A stretch of 64,000 nt of DNA from Thermoanaerobacteraceae bacterium (GTDB taxonomy: Bacteria > Bacillota > JADQBR01). Shown here one piece after another: positions 51,752 through 62,547 of this stretch; the stretch's first letter is position 1; each line of letters starts with the position of its first letter. The translations under genes and the position numbers were made by a program. The notes under the pieces are model-generated. The model saw only the letters and a list, made by a program, of their open reading frames with translations. It searched no databases and was not told the origin of the DNA. Where the stretch lies: the NCBI GenBank assembly GCA_017656305.1, contig JACDOG010000001.1, positions 186,001 through 250,000 of the forward strand, read 5' to 3'.

Positions 51752-51783
51752 AAAAAAGCAGGAGTGAAAACTCCTGCTTTTTA
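51752..51783 (-). terminator. Terminator of the nuo operon
   Basis: Minus-strand stem AAAGCAGGAG / CTCCTGCTTT with a six-base loop and a T-rich tail, five bases after the nuoN stop. Confidence 0.88.
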
Positions 51784-51788
51784 ATCAC

Positions 51789-53219
51789 CTAAAACGGGAA
51801 GAACGCCTTTGCCACGCTCAGGGCAACGTTTGTCAACGGGCTGGGATAAATCCCGAAGAAAACGGTAATAAACATTGTCACATATAATGCAGCCTGGATA
51901 CTGACTGGTAGCTTAATCGGTTCGCTATCCTCCGGTGGCTCGCCCATGTACATAACCTTCACTACCACCAGATAATAGTAAACGGATACCATACTCATAC
52001 CGATACCCACAAAGGCCAGCCAGAAATACCCCTTATCAATGATAGAGGTGAAGAGGTAGAACTTGCTGACAAAGCCCGCCAGAGGCGGAATACCGGCCAG
52101 AGACAACAGCGATAGCAACATTACCGCTGCCATTAACGGCGAACGGCGTGCCAGTCCGGAGTAATCCTTAATTTCATCACTGCCAGTATGGTTACCGAAA
52201 GCAATTACCACAATAAATGCTCCCAGGTTTGCAAAAACGTACAAGATAGAGTGGAACAAGATAGCGGCAACCCCCAGCGCAGAGTAAGCCACTAAACCGA
52301 ATAACAAGTACCCGGCCTGGGCAATACTGGAATACGCCAGCAGTCGCTTGATATTTGTCTGCGGAATAGCTACAAAGTTACCGAACAGAACCGTGAACGC
52401 GGCCAGTACCATAACAATGACTACCCAGTAGCTTTGTAACGCAGGCAAGGCAATGATAAATAATCTTATCATGGCCGCAAAACCTGCTGCCTTGGAAGCA
52501 ACGGCCAGAAAACCCGTAACCGGAGTGGGTGCACCCTCGTAAATATCCGGTGACCACATGTGAAACGGAACAGCCGAAATCTTAAAGCCAAAGCCAACCA
52601 GGACAAATATAGTACCCAACAGCATGATGGGCTGGATATCCTGCTGCAGTGCTGCTGCAATGTCCTTAATAACGGTAGTACCGGTAGCACCGTAGATCAG
52701 GCTCAAACCGTAAAGCAACACGGCAGAGGACATGGCACCAAGAATTACATATTTGATACCTGCTTCTGAAGACTTGGCGTCCTTCTTTCTGTAAGCAGTC
52801 AGGATGAAGAAAGTTATTGTCATCAACTCCAGACCCAGGTATAGGGTGATTAAGTCTCCCGCAGAAGCAAGTATCATCATCCCCAGGGTCGCGTACACCA
52901 GAAGGCTGAAATACTCTCCCTGGTTGTAACCCAAACGTCTTATATAATCATACGAACCTACGCTAACCAATATAGCTGCCAGCAAAAATAGCTGCTTAAA
53001 GAATGTGGAATAGGGATCAATAATATACATCCCGTCCAGCAACGTCTTATCGACGTTGTTCATAAACAGGGTAGCACCCAAAATCCCCAGCAGACCTGCA
53101 GTAGTCAGATAACCGATACCGCGTCTCTGGTCCTTAGGCGTAACCAGACCGATAATTAACAATCCTGTGGCCAAAATTGCTGTTAAAATTTCTATACTAA
53201 GCGACATTACCAGTTCCAT
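51789..53219 (-). CDS. nuoN: Complex I subunit NuoN
   Basis: Antiporter-like proton-pumping subunit of the membrane arm. 476 residues, about 14 membrane helices. The pump core shows LGLELMTITFFILTAYRKKD with the conserved Glu, a helix with FKISAVPFHMWSPDIYEGAP, and LLAYSSIAQAGYLL. ATG at 53219 directly after the nuoM stop, with GGGGGG upstream. Last gene of the operon. Confidence 0.94.
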   Translation of the reverse strand: MELVMSLSIEILTAILATGLLIIGLVTPKDQRRGIGYLTTAGLLGILGATLFMNNVDKTLLDGMYIIDPYSTFFKQLFLLAAILVSVGSYDYIRRLGYNQGEYFSLLVYATLGMMILASAGDLITLYLGLELMTITFFILTAYRKKDAKSSEAGIKYVILGAMSSAVLLYGLSLIYGATGTTVIKDIAAALQQDIQPIMLLGTIFVLVGFGFKISAVPFHMWSPDIYEGAPTPVTGFLAVASKAAGFAAMIRLFIIALPALQSYWVVIVMVLAAFTVLFGNFVAIPQTNIKRLLAYSSIAQAGYLLFGLVAYSALGVAAILFHSILYVFANLGAFIVVIAFGNHTGSDEIKDYSGLARRSPLMAAVMLLSLLSLAGIPPLAGFVSKFYLFTSIIDKGYFWLAFVGIGMSMVSVYYYLVVVKVMYMGEPPEDSEPIKLPVSIQAALYVTMFITVFFGIYPSPLTNVALSVAKAFFPF

Positions 53220-54752
53220 CTAGAATATCCCCCCTACCTGGGCAGCAGCATTAATCTTTTCGACTAATGGTACTACCCCGTTATTGATCATACCGATTAA
53301 GGGTTGGGGGTAAAGCCCAAATAAGAGCAACGTACCCACAAGAACCACAATGGGAACCATTTCGACACCTTTGGCATCTTCCAGGTGATCCCACTTTGGA
53401 TTACGTGGCCCGAAGAAGGTAAACTGAACCACTCGCAACACGTAAACCGCGGTAATTACTACACCGAGAATGGCCAGGATAGACAGCACGCGGAAGTGCA
53501 GCCAGCCAAACAACGTCTTTTCCACTGAGAAAGATCCCACGAAGATTAGAAATTCAGCTACGAAGTTGTTCAATCCCGGCAGTCCCAGTGACGCCAGGCC
53601 GGCAATCACAAAACCGGCAGCCACACGCGGCATTTGGTGTGCCAGGCCACCAAACTCCGCAATCATACGGGTATGCGCTTTGTGGTAGATGTTACCTACC
53701 AGGGCAAAGAAGAGTGCTGTCATAATACCGTGAGCAAACATCTGTGCCACGGCACCGTCTATACTCATGGTATTTAAAGAGGCAATTCCTAACAGAACGT
53801 AACCCATGTGACTAACACTGGAGTAACCGATAACGAACTTCAGGTCTTTCTGCTGCATTGCCACCATTGCACCGTAAACCACGTTAACGATACAAAGCAG
53901 CGCAATTAGCGGCGCCCAGAATTTTGCCCCCTCCGGGAAGAAGAAGACACCGGCACGGATCAAACCGTAACCACCCAGTTTCATTAACACGCCTGCGTGC
54001 AGCATAGATGTTGCCGTGGGTGCTGCCACGTGACCGTCCGGAGACCAGGTATGCAGCGGCCACATGGGAACCAGAAATCCAAATCCGATCATGAACAGGA
54101 AGAAAACAAATTTCTGGAACGCAAAGTCGTAATTGACAGAAGCCAGCTGGAAGATATCAAAGGTACGTACGCCCAGGTGCTCAGGTTGTGCCGCATAGAG
54201 GAACACAGCGATGATACCGATGAGCGCAAACGCACTACCTACCAGCAGGTACAGGGTTAGCTTCATGGCTGCGTATTCTTTTCTGGTACTTCCCCATATG
54301 GCAATGAGCAGGTACATGGGGATCACGGCTACCTCGAAGAAGAGGTAGAAAAAGAACAAGTCACGAGACACAAATACACCGAAAACCCCTGCAACCAACA
54401 CCAGCAGTGAGATAAAGAACTCTTTGACCCGGTTATGCATATCCCAGGAAGCAAAGACTCCGGTAAAGATAACAATGGCTGTCAGCAATACCAACGGCAG
54501 ACTCATGCCGTCCACACCAACGGAATATTTAATTCCGAAAGCCTCCACCCAGGTAATATCCTGGGTAAATTGCATTCCGCCTACTGACAGGTCATAAGTC
54601 AAGAAGGCGTAGATGGAAAGTGCCAGTGAGACGAATGTAGCTACTGCCGCAGTGATTTTAATAATACGGTCTTCCTTCTCCGGGATAAAGAGAATAACCA
54701 GAGCCCCGATTACTGGTGCTAAAACAATAGCAGTCAATATCGGAAAAGTCAT
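53220..54752 (-). CDS. nuoM: Complex I subunit NuoM
   Basis: Second antiporter-like subunit, 510 residues and about 14 helices. Seen: GVDGMSLPLVLLTAIVIF, FYLFFEVAVIPMYLLIAIWG with the key Glu, VPMWPLHTWSPDGHVAAPT and IGYSSVSHMGYVLLG. ATG at 54752 right after nuoL. Confidence 0.95.
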   Translation of the reverse strand: MTFPILTAIVLAPVIGALVILFIPEKEDRIIKITAAVATFVSLALSIYAFLTYDLSVGGMQFTQDITWVEAFGIKYSVGVDGMSLPLVLLTAIVIFTGVFASWDMHNRVKEFFISLLVLVAGVFGVFVSRDLFFFYLFFEVAVIPMYLLIAIWGSTRKEYAAMKLTLYLLVGSAFALIGIIAVFLYAAQPEHLGVRTFDIFQLASVNYDFAFQKFVFFLFMIGFGFLVPMWPLHTWSPDGHVAAPTATSMLHAGVLMKLGGYGLIRAGVFFFPEGAKFWAPLIALLCIVNVVYGAMVAMQQKDLKFVIGYSSVSHMGYVLLGIASLNTMSIDGAVAQMFAHGIMTALFFALVGNIYHKAHTRMIAEFGGLAHQMPRVAAGFVIAGLASLGLPGLNNFVAEFLIFVGSFSVEKTLFGWLHFRVLSILAILGVVITAVYVLRVVQFTFFGPRNPKWDHLEDAKGVEMVPIVVLVGTLLLFGLYPQPLIGMINNGVVPLVEKINAAAQVGGIF

Positions 54753-56624
54753 CTACATCCCTCCTAACGCCGGTACGGCCATCCACAGTACAACTATTAC
54801 TACGGCTGCAAATAAGACCAGAGCGTAGGTCTGCAAGTTACCAGTCTGCACAAAGCGCAACCTTGCACCAGTGGCCCGGACTAAAGCGGAAAAGCCGTCA
54901 GCGATACCGTCAATAACTTTCCGGTCGTGCCACTTGAATGCAGCACCGATGTTCATAACCACATTGTCAAAGAACCACTGGTAAACCTCATCGATATAGT
55001 ACTTGTTGTACAGCAAGGTCCATATTGGCAAGAAGCGCTGCTTCAGCTTTTCAGGGTCGTATGCTTTCTTGCCGTACAGCAGCCAGGCCAGGCCGATACC
55101 TGCTAAAGCAATAATAGTCGAGGTAATCATCAACCCGTAATCCGGCTCAGCATGATGCGGGTGTTCAAAGTAAATCAGGGAAGCAAAGCCGTGCTCGACA
55201 AACGGAGCTCCGATAAAACCGACAAATACAGAGAATACTGCCAGGATTATCAGCGGTACAGTCATGGTCAACGGCGACTCATGAGCATGATGGTCCGAAT
55301 GCTTTTCGCCGAAGAAAGCAATGAAGATTAACCGAAACATGTAAAATGCCGTTAAGAATGCAACAAAGGAACCGATGACATATAATCCAGTAAAGCCCGC
55401 TTCTTTAGTTACCAGCAGAATTTCATCCTTACTCCAAAAACCGGCCAACGGGAAAATACCCGCTAACGCCAAAGCACCGATTACAAAAGTCCAGGTAGTA
55501 ACCTTCATTTTCTTGTACAGACCACCCATGTCAAAGATGCTGTTGGAGTGAACCGCATGAATGGCACTACCTGCACCCAGGAATAACAACGCCTTGAAGA
55601 AAGCATGAGTAGTCAAATGAAACATGCCTGCAGTGATACTACCCACACCAATAGCCATAACCATGTAACCTAACTGGCTCAGTGTGGAGAACGCCAAAAT
55701 ACGTTTAATATCGTCCTGCGTAATGGCTATTGTAGCGGCAAACAGTGAGGTAAAACCGCCAATATAAGCCACAACCAACAGTGCCGTAGGTGCTGCATGG
55801 AACAGCACAAAACCTCTTGCCAACAGGTAAACACCGGCAGCAACCATGGTAGCAGCGTGAATCAACGCACTGACGGGAGTCGGACCTTCCATTGCGTCCG
55901 GCAGCCAGACGTGCAGCGGAAACTGCGCCGACTTACCTACCGGGCCAATAAAGACTAAAATCGCCGCCAGCGTCAAAAAGCCGACATTTTCATAGTGATG
56001 AATGGCTTCAGCTAATTCCTGGAAGTTAAACGTACCAAATACCAGCCACAGGAAGAAGATTCCCAGCATGAAACCGAAGTCCGCCACTCTGTTGGTAATA
56101 AATGCCTTCTTGTTGGCATCGGCAGCGGAATTCTTGTAGAAATAAAATCCGATCAATAGGTAGGAACATAATCCCACCAGTTCCCAGAAGAAGAACATCT
56201 GGAAATAGTTGTTGGCAACTACCAATCCCAGCATGGAGAAGGTAAACAGGGAAAGGTAGGCAAAAAACCTAGAAAATCCTTCATCGTCAGCCATATAGCC
56301 CACTGAGTAGATTTCTACCAGCAAGGCAATGATAGTTACCACTGCCAGCATTACTGCTGTCAGGGGGTCAATCAGGACGCCTGCGGTAATATGGACTCCT
56401 GGTACGCTCAACCAAGGTATAGAGTATTCTACAGGTGTTTCCATGGTGATATGACTGCCGAGCACCTGGAACAGGACTCCGAGAGAAAAAATCAGTGATA
56501 GCACCATTGCCACAATTGCCGTCAAGGCACTCAGCATTCTTACCTTTTTAGTAACAAAAACAATCAATACAAAGGCAATGGCAGGAAAAACCGGTATCAA
56601 CCATGCATAATCTATCCAAGACAT
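54753..56624 (-). CDS. nuoL: Complex I subunit NuoL
   Basis: Distal antiporter-like subunit with the long lateral helix. 623 residues: FFFWELVGLCSYLLIGFYF with the key Glu, GKSAQFPLHVWLPDAMEGPTP (in part), LAFSTLSQLGYMVMAIG, a histidine-rich loop (EKHSDHHAHE, FEHPHHAEPD) and the extra C-terminal amphipathic helix. ATG at 56624. Confidence 0.95.
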   Translation of the reverse strand: MSWIDYAWLIPVFPAIAFVLIVFVTKKVRMLSALTAIVAMVLSLIFSLGVLFQVLGSHITMETPVEYSIPWLSVPGVHITAGVLIDPLTAVMLAVVTIIALLVEIYSVGYMADDEGFSRFFAYLSLFTFSMLGLVVANNYFQMFFFWELVGLCSYLLIGFYFYKNSAADANKKAFITNRVADFGFMLGIFFLWLVFGTFNFQELAEAIHHYENVGFLTLAAILVFIGPVGKSAQFPLHVWLPDAMEGPTPVSALIHAATMVAAGVYLLARGFVLFHAAPTALLVVAYIGGFTSLFAATIAITQDDIKRILAFSTLSQLGYMVMAIGVGSITAGMFHLTTHAFFKALLFLGAGSAIHAVHSNSIFDMGGLYKKMKVTTWTFVIGALALAGIFPLAGFWSKDEILLVTKEAGFTGLYVIGSFVAFLTAFYMFRLIFIAFFGEKHSDHHAHESPLTMTVPLIILAVFSVFVGFIGAPFVEHGFASLIYFEHPHHAEPDYGLMITSTIIALAGIGLAWLLYGKKAYDPEKLKQRFLPIWTLLYNKYYIDEVYQWFFDNVVMNIGAAFKWHDRKVIDGIADGFSALVRATGARLRFVQTGNLQTYALVLFAAVVIVVLWMAVPALGGM

Positions 56625-56658
56625 AGACCTTTTTACACCACCTTTTATAGTGCAATTA

Positions 56659-56967
56659 CTACCATTTTAGCCAATCAAAGTCATCCACCATAGTAGTCGA
56701 GCGGTCACGGTAAATATTGATTACCAGAGCCAGACCCACTGCAACCTCAGCGGCCGCAACAACGATAACGAAAATGGCAAACACGTGACCTACCATTTTA
56801 TCCGGCGTTAAAAAGCGGTTGAATGCCAGCAAATTAATATTTACCGCGTTAAGCATCAGTTCAATACCCATCAGTACGGCCACCGCACTGCGTTTTGCCA
56901 GGGCACCGTACAGTCCGATACAGAAAAGCACCGCTCCCAGGATTAAGTAATGGTTTAACGTAATCAT
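56659..56967 (-). CDS. nuoK: Complex I subunit NuoK
   Basis: 102 residues, three helices; [19 protein letters not shown] carries the conserved Glu of the central proton axis and a second Glu lies in [13 protein letters not shown]. Overlaps nuoJ by four bases (ATGA). Confidence 0.96.
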   Translation of the reverse strand: MITLNHYLILGAVLFCIGLYGALAKRSAVAVLMGIELMLNAVNINLLAFNRFLTPDKMVGHVFAIFVIVVAAAEVAVGLALVINIYRDRSTTMVDDFDWLKW

Positions 56968-57464
56968 TGGGGCTTACCCTCCCCTTTGGCCAACAGAATA
57001 GCACCGACCATTGCCACTAACAATAATATCGCTGCAACCTCAAACGGAATAACAAATTTGGTCAGCATAGCTTCAGCAATGGGTCCAACCGTGCTTTCCG
57101 GAGCCGGATTTTTGCTTAATACCCACTCAGTCTTGAGGATGATGCGTTCCACAATCAAAAACAGTGCCAGGGCCACTACACCACCGGACAGCTTGTGACG
57201 GTTAAAAAGGTTACTACTCTTGATATCGCCGCGTACCGTCAGCATTACACCGAATACCAGCAGTATGGATACCGCTCCGGCGTAAACCAGAATCTGTACC
57301 GCAGCCAGAAAGTCGGCCTGTAGTAACACGTAGGTTGCCGATACTCCGACAAAGGTGACCACAAGAAACAGGGCACTGTGCACGATATTTTTCAACAGGA
57401 CAACCATTAAGCCTGAAACAATGACAACCAAAGCTATTAGCCAAAAAATAACCGGATTAGTCAC
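56964..57464 (-). CDS. nuoJ: Complex I subunit NuoJ
   Basis: 166 residues, five helices, including [21 protein letters not shown], the pi-bulge helix that links quinone chemistry to pumping. GTG start at 57464 after the GGGGTGAGAG stretch; short C-terminus without the extended tail seen in some bacteria. Confidence 0.95.
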   Translation of the reverse strand: MTNPVIFWLIALVVIVSGLMVVLLKNIVHSALFLVVTFVGVSATYVLLQADFLAAVQILVYAGAVSILLVFGVMLTVRGDIKSSNLFNRHKLSGGVVALALFLIVERIILKTEWVLSKNPAPESTVGPIAEAMLTKFVIPFEVAAILLLVAMVGAILLAKGEGKPQ

Positions 57465-57470
57465 CTACTC

Positions 57471-57893
57471 TCACCCCTCCATCACTTCACCAGACTGGGA
57501 GGCACTCTCATCCTCAGTCCGCTGATAAAGCTTTAGTACGGTATCCTCACGCGTGAAACATGCCAGTTCAAAATCCTGTGTGAAGTTGATGGCATCGGTA
57601 GGGCAGCTTTCCACACACAGTCCGCAGAACAGGCAAAGACCAATGTTCATCTGGTAATCATCCAAACGCCGTTTCTTGTCTTCACCCTTACTACTTGCAA
57701 TTTTAATCACGTTATTGGGACAAGTTTTCGCGCAGATGCCACACGCGATGCATTTCTCCGCATCCAAGGCAAATGAACCGTGAAACATATCGGACAGGTT
57801 GGGCATCTGTTCCGGATATTGCTCTGTTATGGCCTTACCAAAAAAGTGCTTAAAGGTTATTCCTAATCCTTTTATTAAACCCTTACCATACAT
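57471..57893 (-). CDS. nuoI: Complex I subunit NuoI (two [4Fe-4S] clusters)
   Basis: Peripheral-arm ferredoxin-like subunit that passes electrons to NuoB. 140 residues with two intact motifs CIACGICAKTCP and CLFCGLCVESCP (clusters N6a/N6b). In complexes without NuoEFG this is the likely docking point for an external donor. ATG at 57893 after GGTGG. Confidence 0.95.
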   Translation of the reverse strand: MYGKGLIKGLGITFKHFFGKAITEQYPEQMPNLSDMFHGSFALDAEKCIACGICAKTCPNNVIKIASSKGEDKKRRLDDYQMNIGLCLFCGLCVESCPTDAINFTQDFELACFTREDTVLKLYQRTEDESASQSGEVMEG

Positions 57894-57905
57894 CGTCTCA
57901 CCACC

Positions 57906-58940
57906 CTATGAGAACCACTCAAAAATTTTGATACCAATTCCAGTCACCAAGATATTGGCCAATGACAAGGGAAGCAAAAACTTCCAGTTGGTATGCATTA
58001 AGTGATCCACCCTGATACGAGGGAAAGTCCAACGTACCCACATAAACAGATAGATCATGATGTATACCTTGATGACAAACCAAATCCAGGAAGGTGCCCA
58101 GGGACCGGACGGTCCACCTAAAAACAGCGTCACGGCCAATGCGGACATGGCAACCAGGTTAGAATATTCCGCCAGGAAAAAGATTGCCCAACGCATGCCA
58201 CTGTACTCAGTAGTGGCACCAGCAATTAACTCCTGCTCACCTTCAGGCAGGTCAAATGGTGCACGGTTCAATTCTGCCGTTCCGGCAATAAAGAAGATCA
58301 GAAACGCTATGGGCTGCAGCACAATAAACCAAACGTCTTTTTGCGCTGCAATAATATCGGACATCTTCAGCGAACCGGTAAGCATAATAACGCCCAGGAT
58401 AGAAAATACAAGGGGAATTTCATAACTTACCATCTGAGCTACTGTTCGCATACCACCCAGTAGAGAATACTTGTTGTTGGACCCCCAACCAGCCATTAAA
58501 AAGGCAATGGTCGTGGTGGAAGAAACAGCAATAAAGTAAAATACACCAATGTTCAGGTCAATAGCTATCATATCCTTACCAAACGGTATTACCGCGTACA
58601 GCATGACAGCCGGGATAAACACTACAATAGCTGCCAGGCGGAACACCTTGCGGTCAGCAGCTTGAGGAATGATATCCTCCTTGCTTATCAGCTTGATAAC
58701 GTCCATGGTAGTTTGCAACAAACCTCTTGGGCCTACCCTGTTGGGGCCCAAGCGCTGTTGTATATACGCACTGATTTTCCTTTCCAAGTACACCAGGTAG
58801 AGTACGTTTAAGAGTACAAACCCGAGAATCGCAGCCACTTTTATGGCCACCATAATCAAACTCACCGCAGTGGCACCTAGTCCCAATGATGCCAGCCACT
58901 GCTGGATACCTTCTCCAAGGTTTAAAAACAGTCTTTCCAT
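57906..58940 (-). CDS. nuoH: Complex I subunit NuoH
   Basis: 344 residues, eight helices, forms the quinone entry channel. Seen: [48 protein letters not shown] (in part), [19 protein letters not shown] with the conserved acidic cluster, and [17 protein letters not shown] at 58940 after GGGGAG. Confidence 0.95.
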   Translation of the reverse strand: MERLFLNLGEGIQQWLASLGLGATAVSLIMVAIKVAAILGFVLLNVLYLVYLERKISAYIQQRLGPNRVGPRGLLQTTMDVIKLISKEDIIPQAADRKVFRLAAIVVFIPAVMLYAVIPFGKDMIAIDLNIGVFYFIAVSSTTTIAFLMAGWGSNNKYSLLGGMRTVAQMVSYEIPLVFSILGVIMLTGSLKMSDIIAAQKDVWFIVLQPIAFLIFFIAGTAELNRAPFDLPEGEQELIAGATTEYSGMRWAIFFLAEYSNLVAMSALAVTLFLGGPSGPWAPSWIWFVIKVYIMIYLFMWVRWTFPRIRVDHLMHTNWKFLLPLSLANILVTGIGIKIFEWFS

Positions 58941-58961
58941 AAATCTCTCCCCTTTGCGACA

Positions 58962-60092
58962 CTAGCGGTCAACTTCACCCAGAACAATGTCTATAGACGC
59001 CAAAATTACTACTGCATCCTGAATATTTCCGCCTTTAGCGATCTCAGGAAATACACCCAGGTTCACAAATGACGGTCCGTGAATATGCAACCTGTAAGGC
59101 TTGGTTGAACCGTCGCTAACCAGGTAATATCCCAACCAGCCTTTGGCACCTTCAATTTGGTGATAAACCTCGCCAGCTTTCGGTTTGATTACCTTAGGCA
59201 CCTTGGCCTGAATGGGTCCATCAGGAATGTCCCGCAGCGCCTGTTTGATGATACGCAAACTCTGGCGCATCTCTTCCATACGGACAATAAACCGGTCAAA
59301 AGAGTCACCGTTTTCACCCGTTGGAATATCAAACTCAAACCGATCGTAAATGCCGTACGGATCATGCTTGCGCAGGTCAAATTCATAGCCAGACGCCCTC
59401 AGGTTAGGACCGGAAATTCCGTAATTAATAGCTGTTTCCACATCCAAAACGCCAACGCCCTTAGTACGAGCCTGGAAAATCTCGTTGCCGGTAACCAGCC
59501 CGTCAAATTCGTCCAGACAAGCCGGGAAATCCTCAATGAACTTTTCCAACCCTTCAACAAACTCATCCGTGATATCGTGAGAAACCCCACCAATACGCGG
59601 GAAACTCAGTGTCATCCGCGAACCGGTAATCATTTCAAACAGGTCTAAAATTCTTTCCCGATCCCTAAACGCGTACATCCACCCTGTAAACCCATTAACG
59701 TCCAAGGCATAACTGCCGACGTAAACAAGGTGACTGGCAATACGCTGCAATTCACCGACAATAACCCTGATATACTCCGCCCGTTCCGGCACCTCAATGT
59801 CCATTAACTTTTCTACTGTCTGGACGTATCCGATGTTATTAAGAGCAGCTGCCAGGTAGTCCAGGCGGTCGGTATATGGGATAAACTGAGTATAGGTACG
59901 ATCCTCTGCCAGCTTTTCCATACCCCTGTGCAAATACCCCATTACGTTTTCCAAATGAGTAACGTACTCACCGTCAAGGGTTAATATGCAGCGGTAAACA
60001 CCGTGAGTACTGGGGTGCTGGGGTCCCATGTTCAACGTAATTTCTTGTGTTTTTAAATTTTTCTTGTATACTTGAATGTTTGACATTTCCAT
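58962..60092 (-). CDS. nuoD: Complex I subunit NuoD (49-kDa type)
   Basis: Quinone-site subunit related to hydrogenase large subunits. About 376 residues: [15 protein letters not shown] with the conserved quinone His, [29 protein letters not shown] and [13 protein letters not shown]. As expected for complex I, the Ni-binding Cys pairs of hydrogenases are absent. Separate from NuoC. ATG at 60092 is seven bases after GAGG. Confidence 0.95.
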   Translation of the reverse strand: MEMSNIQVYKKNLKTQEITLNMGPQHPSTHGVYRCILTLDGEYVTHLENVMGYLHRGMEKLAEDRTYTQFIPYTDRLDYLAAALNNIGYVQTVEKLMDIEVPERAEYIRVIVGELQRIASHLVYVGSYALDVNGFTGWMYAFRDRERILDLFEMITGSRMTLSFPRIGGVSHDITDEFVEGLEKFIEDFPACLDEFDGLVTGNEIFQARTKGVGVLDVETAINYGISGPNLRASGYEFDLRKHDPYGIYDRFEFDIPTGENGDSFDRFIVRMEEMRQSLRIIKQALRDIPDGPIQAKVPKVIKPKAGEVYHQIEGAKGWLGYYLVSDGSTKPYRLHIHGPSFVNLGVFPEIAKGGNIQDAVVILASIDIVLGEVDR

Positions 60093-60127
60093 CACGACAC
60101 CTCTACTATCACTTTTCTAAGGAGTGA

Positions 60128-60571
60128 TTATCTCCTTGCTTCAAGCTTGTAATCTTTGCGTAACGGATGTCCCTCAAAGTCGTCGGGACATAAAATACGC
60201 TTGAGGTTCGGATGTCCCTCGTAAATAACCCCCATCAAATCATAAGTCTCTCGTTCCTGGACATCTGCAGCAGCCCATAAAGAAACCACCGATGGTATCC
60301 GGGGGTCTTCCTTATCCAATTTCACTTTTACTTTCACTTTATCGCAGTCCGGCAGCACCATCAGGTGGTAGACTGCCACAATCTCGTTTTCATAATCCAC
60401 GGCAGTAAGATCCACAAGATAGTTAAAACCATGTTTTTCCTTAAGCTTGGTCATTACGTCCAGAAAATCATCCTTGCTGACGTAAAGAGTACCTGGTTCC
60501 TCTTCTAAAACTTCAACCTTATCCTTGAACTTCTTAGCCAACTTTTCCGCCAACTCAATTTGCTTATCCAT
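60128..60571 (-). CDS. nuoC: Complex I subunit NuoC (30-kDa type)
   Basis: 147 residues, scaffold of the peripheral arm, with the family block [21 protein letters not shown] followed by the C-terminal [14 protein letters not shown]-terminal half short and charged. Overlaps nuoB by eight bases. Confidence 0.94.
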   Translation of the reverse strand: MDKQIELAEKLAKKFKDKVEVLEEEPGTLYVSKDDFLDVMTKLKEKHGFNYLVDLTAVDYENEIVAVYHLMVLPDCDKVKVKVKLDKEDPRIPSVVSLWAAADVQERETYDLMGVIYEGHPNLKRILCPDDFEGHPLRKDYKLEARR

Positions 60572-61085
60572 GATTGCTCATCCTTACCACCTTGGGATTA
60601 ATCACTTTCTGGCGCAACTGGAGAAATCCGTAGATGAGCGCTTCCGGCCTTGGTGGGCAACCGGGCACATAAACATCTACCGGTAAAAAGGTGTCTGCAC
60701 CAGGAACTACATTATAGGAGTCCACAAACGGGCCTCCGCTGATAGCACAGCTGCCCATTGCCATGACATACCGCGGCTCGGCCATTTGGTCATAAACACG
60801 CTGTACTAAAGGAGCCATTTTTTTGGTAATGGTACCAGCTACTATCATCAGGTCCGACTGCCTTGGAGAAGGACGGAATACCTCATAACCAAACCTGGAG
60901 ATATCATACCTTGCTCCACCGGCAGCCATCATCTCAATGGCGCAGCATGCCAAACCAAATGTAACCGGCCAAAAAGAATGGGCTCTTGCGTAATTAAGCA
61001 CCTTTTCGACAGACGTTAAAATAATGTTATTCCTCGCCAACTCTTCAACTTGAGGGTCAACCTGGTTACCTTTTCCTACAACCAT
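60564..61085 (-). CDS. nuoB: Complex I subunit NuoB (cluster N2)
   Basis: Carries the terminal [4Fe-4S] cluster N2. About 173 residues with [18 protein letters not shown] (tandem Cys), MGSCAISGG and [14 protein letters not shown], the four cluster ligands. ATG at 61085 overlaps the nuoA stop and has GGAG at good distance; the frame to 61115 would lie inside nuoA. Confidence 0.95.
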   Translation of the reverse strand: MVVGKGNQVDPQVEELARNNIILTSVEKVLNYARAHSFWPVTFGLACCAIEMMAAGGARYDISRFGYEVFRPSPRQSDLMIVAGTITKKMAPLVQRVYDQMAEPRYVMAMGSCAISGGPFVDSYNVVPGADTFLPVDVYVPGCPPRPEALIYGFLQLRQKVINPKVVRMSNHG

Positions 61086-61432
61086 TCCAATGCTCCTTCC
61101 TTCCAAGCATACCATAGGCCAATTACTAGGATGCCGATGAAAATAATCATCTCAACAAAAGCAAACAGTGTTAATGCTTGAAACTTCACTGCCCATGGGT
61201 ACAGGAATACGGTTTCCACGTCAAATATCACAAAAATCAATGCATAAAGAAAATAACTGATTTTAAACTGCACCCACGTAGGACCTTGTGTCTCCAAACC
61301 ACATTCATAAGTTGAAAGTTTTTCCGGACTGGGCCGTTTCGGCCTGACCAGCCACGCTGTTGCTAACAGAATTAATGGAAAGATTGCCGCAATTAGGAAA
61401 AACACTCCCACTCCGGCATAATTCTGTAGCAT
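61076..61432 (-). CDS. nuoA: Complex I subunit NuoA
   Basis: 118 residues, three helices. The conserved loop [22 protein letters not shown], shown here in part, ends near the quinone cavity, and [16 protein letters not shown] has the key Asp/Glu pair. First gene of nuoABCDHIJKLMN. ATG at 61432 after AAGGAGGGGG. No confident promoter found in the 195 bases upstream. Confidence 0.95.
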   Translation of the reverse strand: MLQNYAGVGVFFLIAAIFPLILLATAWLVRPKRPSPEKLSTYECGLETQGPTWVQFKISYFLYALIFVIFDVETVFLYPWAVKFQALTLFAFVEMIIFIGILVIGLWYAWKEGALEWL

Positions 61433-61627
61433 GCTCCCCCCTCCTTTCATGGAAAATTTTTTGGCAATATTTAGTTATAATGTTTTAGACAAAACTAATA
61501 AATTTTATTCGTCATACCACGATAAAAACCTGCAAAAAGGTTAAAATTTTTGCTGTTTATGTATACAGTATATTTCCTGTTTAACCCTATGAATAATATA
61601 TTCCGCAGGCGGACTAACTATACTAAC

Positions 61628-62398
61628 TCAGAGCCATTCTTTCACGCCGGCAAAGGTTTTCCGGTGAATGGGCAGAACGCCCTTTTCCTGTATGGCCTTC
61701 CGGTGTGCTTCAGTGGGATAGCCAAAGTGCCGTTCAAACCCGTAACCGGGATACCGTTTGGCATATTCCTTCATTATCCGGTCTCGCTCTACCTTGGCTA
61801 TGATGCTGGCAGCTGCAACCGCCGCGCTTTTCTGGTCACCCTTGACAACCCGCTTGTTGGCAATTTTCAACGACTCTATATATATACCGTCAATCAGCAC
61901 AAGCTCAGGCTTTTTCGGCAGCTTTTCCAGTGCTTTCATCATTGCCAGGATGCTGGCCTGATAAATATTTATCTCATCGATTACTTCCGCCGAAATTGTG
62001 CCGATGCCATAAGCAAGCGCACAGTCCTTTATCTGTTCTGCCACCTGTTCCCGCTTTTCCGGTGAGAGCTGCTTGGAATCGTTCAGGTCCAACGGCAGTT
62101 CCCGATCGTACGACAGGATTACTGCTGCGGCTACTACCGGTCCTGCCAGCGGTCCTCTCCCTGCTTCATCAACTCCGGCAAGTAGACCGGTTGGCGGCAA
62201 ATACTTCCGGTCAAAAGCAATCATATTTCTGATTCTTTGCCGTTTAACGCCAATCTCCTGCTGTCTTTTTAAAATCTGACGGTACAGCTGCTGCACACCT
62301 TTTCGCGAGTCACGTCGTAATTGAGCAAGTAAATCGGGAGTAATTTCCCTTTCGCTCAACATGCTTTTTATTTCCGCAATTGACTTTTCAGCCAGCAT
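61628..62398 (-). CDS. rnhB: Ribonuclease HII
   Basis: Removes RNA from RNA-DNA hybrids and single ribonucleotides. About 256 residues: helical N-terminal extension typical of Firmicutes, then LLAGVDEAGRGPLAGPVVAAAV with the catalytic Asp-Glu, NDSKQLSPEKR and VVKGDQKSAAVAAASIIAKVERD. Start at ATG 62398 after GGGGTGG; the frame to 62527 would include the upstream terminator region. Confidence 0.95.
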   Translation of the reverse strand: MLAEKSIAEIKSMLSEREITPDLLAQLRRDSRKGVQQLYRQILKRQQEIGVKRQRIRNMIAFDRKYLPPTGLLAGVDEAGRGPLAGPVVAAAVILSYDRELPLDLNDSKQLSPEKREQVAEQIKDCALAYGIGTISAEVIDEINIYQASILAMMKALEKLPKKPELVLIDGIYIESLKIANKRVVKGDQKSAAVAAASIIAKVERDRIMKEYAKRYPGYGFERHFGYPTEAHRKAIQEKGVLPIHRKTFAGVKEWL

Positions 62399-62445
62399 TA
62401 TTTTCCACCCCAATATAGGTTCGTCCTCAAATGATAAATTCCTGC

Positions 62446-62481
62446 AAACAAAAAATCCCTTCCAAAATATAGAAGGGATTT
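62446..62481 (-). terminator. Terminator between ylqF and rnhB
   Basis: Minus-strand stem AAATCCCTTC / GAAGGGATTT around a nine-base loop, followed by TTTTG, about 65 bases after the ylqF stop. Confidence 0.78.
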
Positions 62482-62547
62482 CCCTTGGGTGACAAGTTTT
62501 CTTTACATTTTGCAAGCACTCAAGCACTGCCGATATATCACAGGCGG

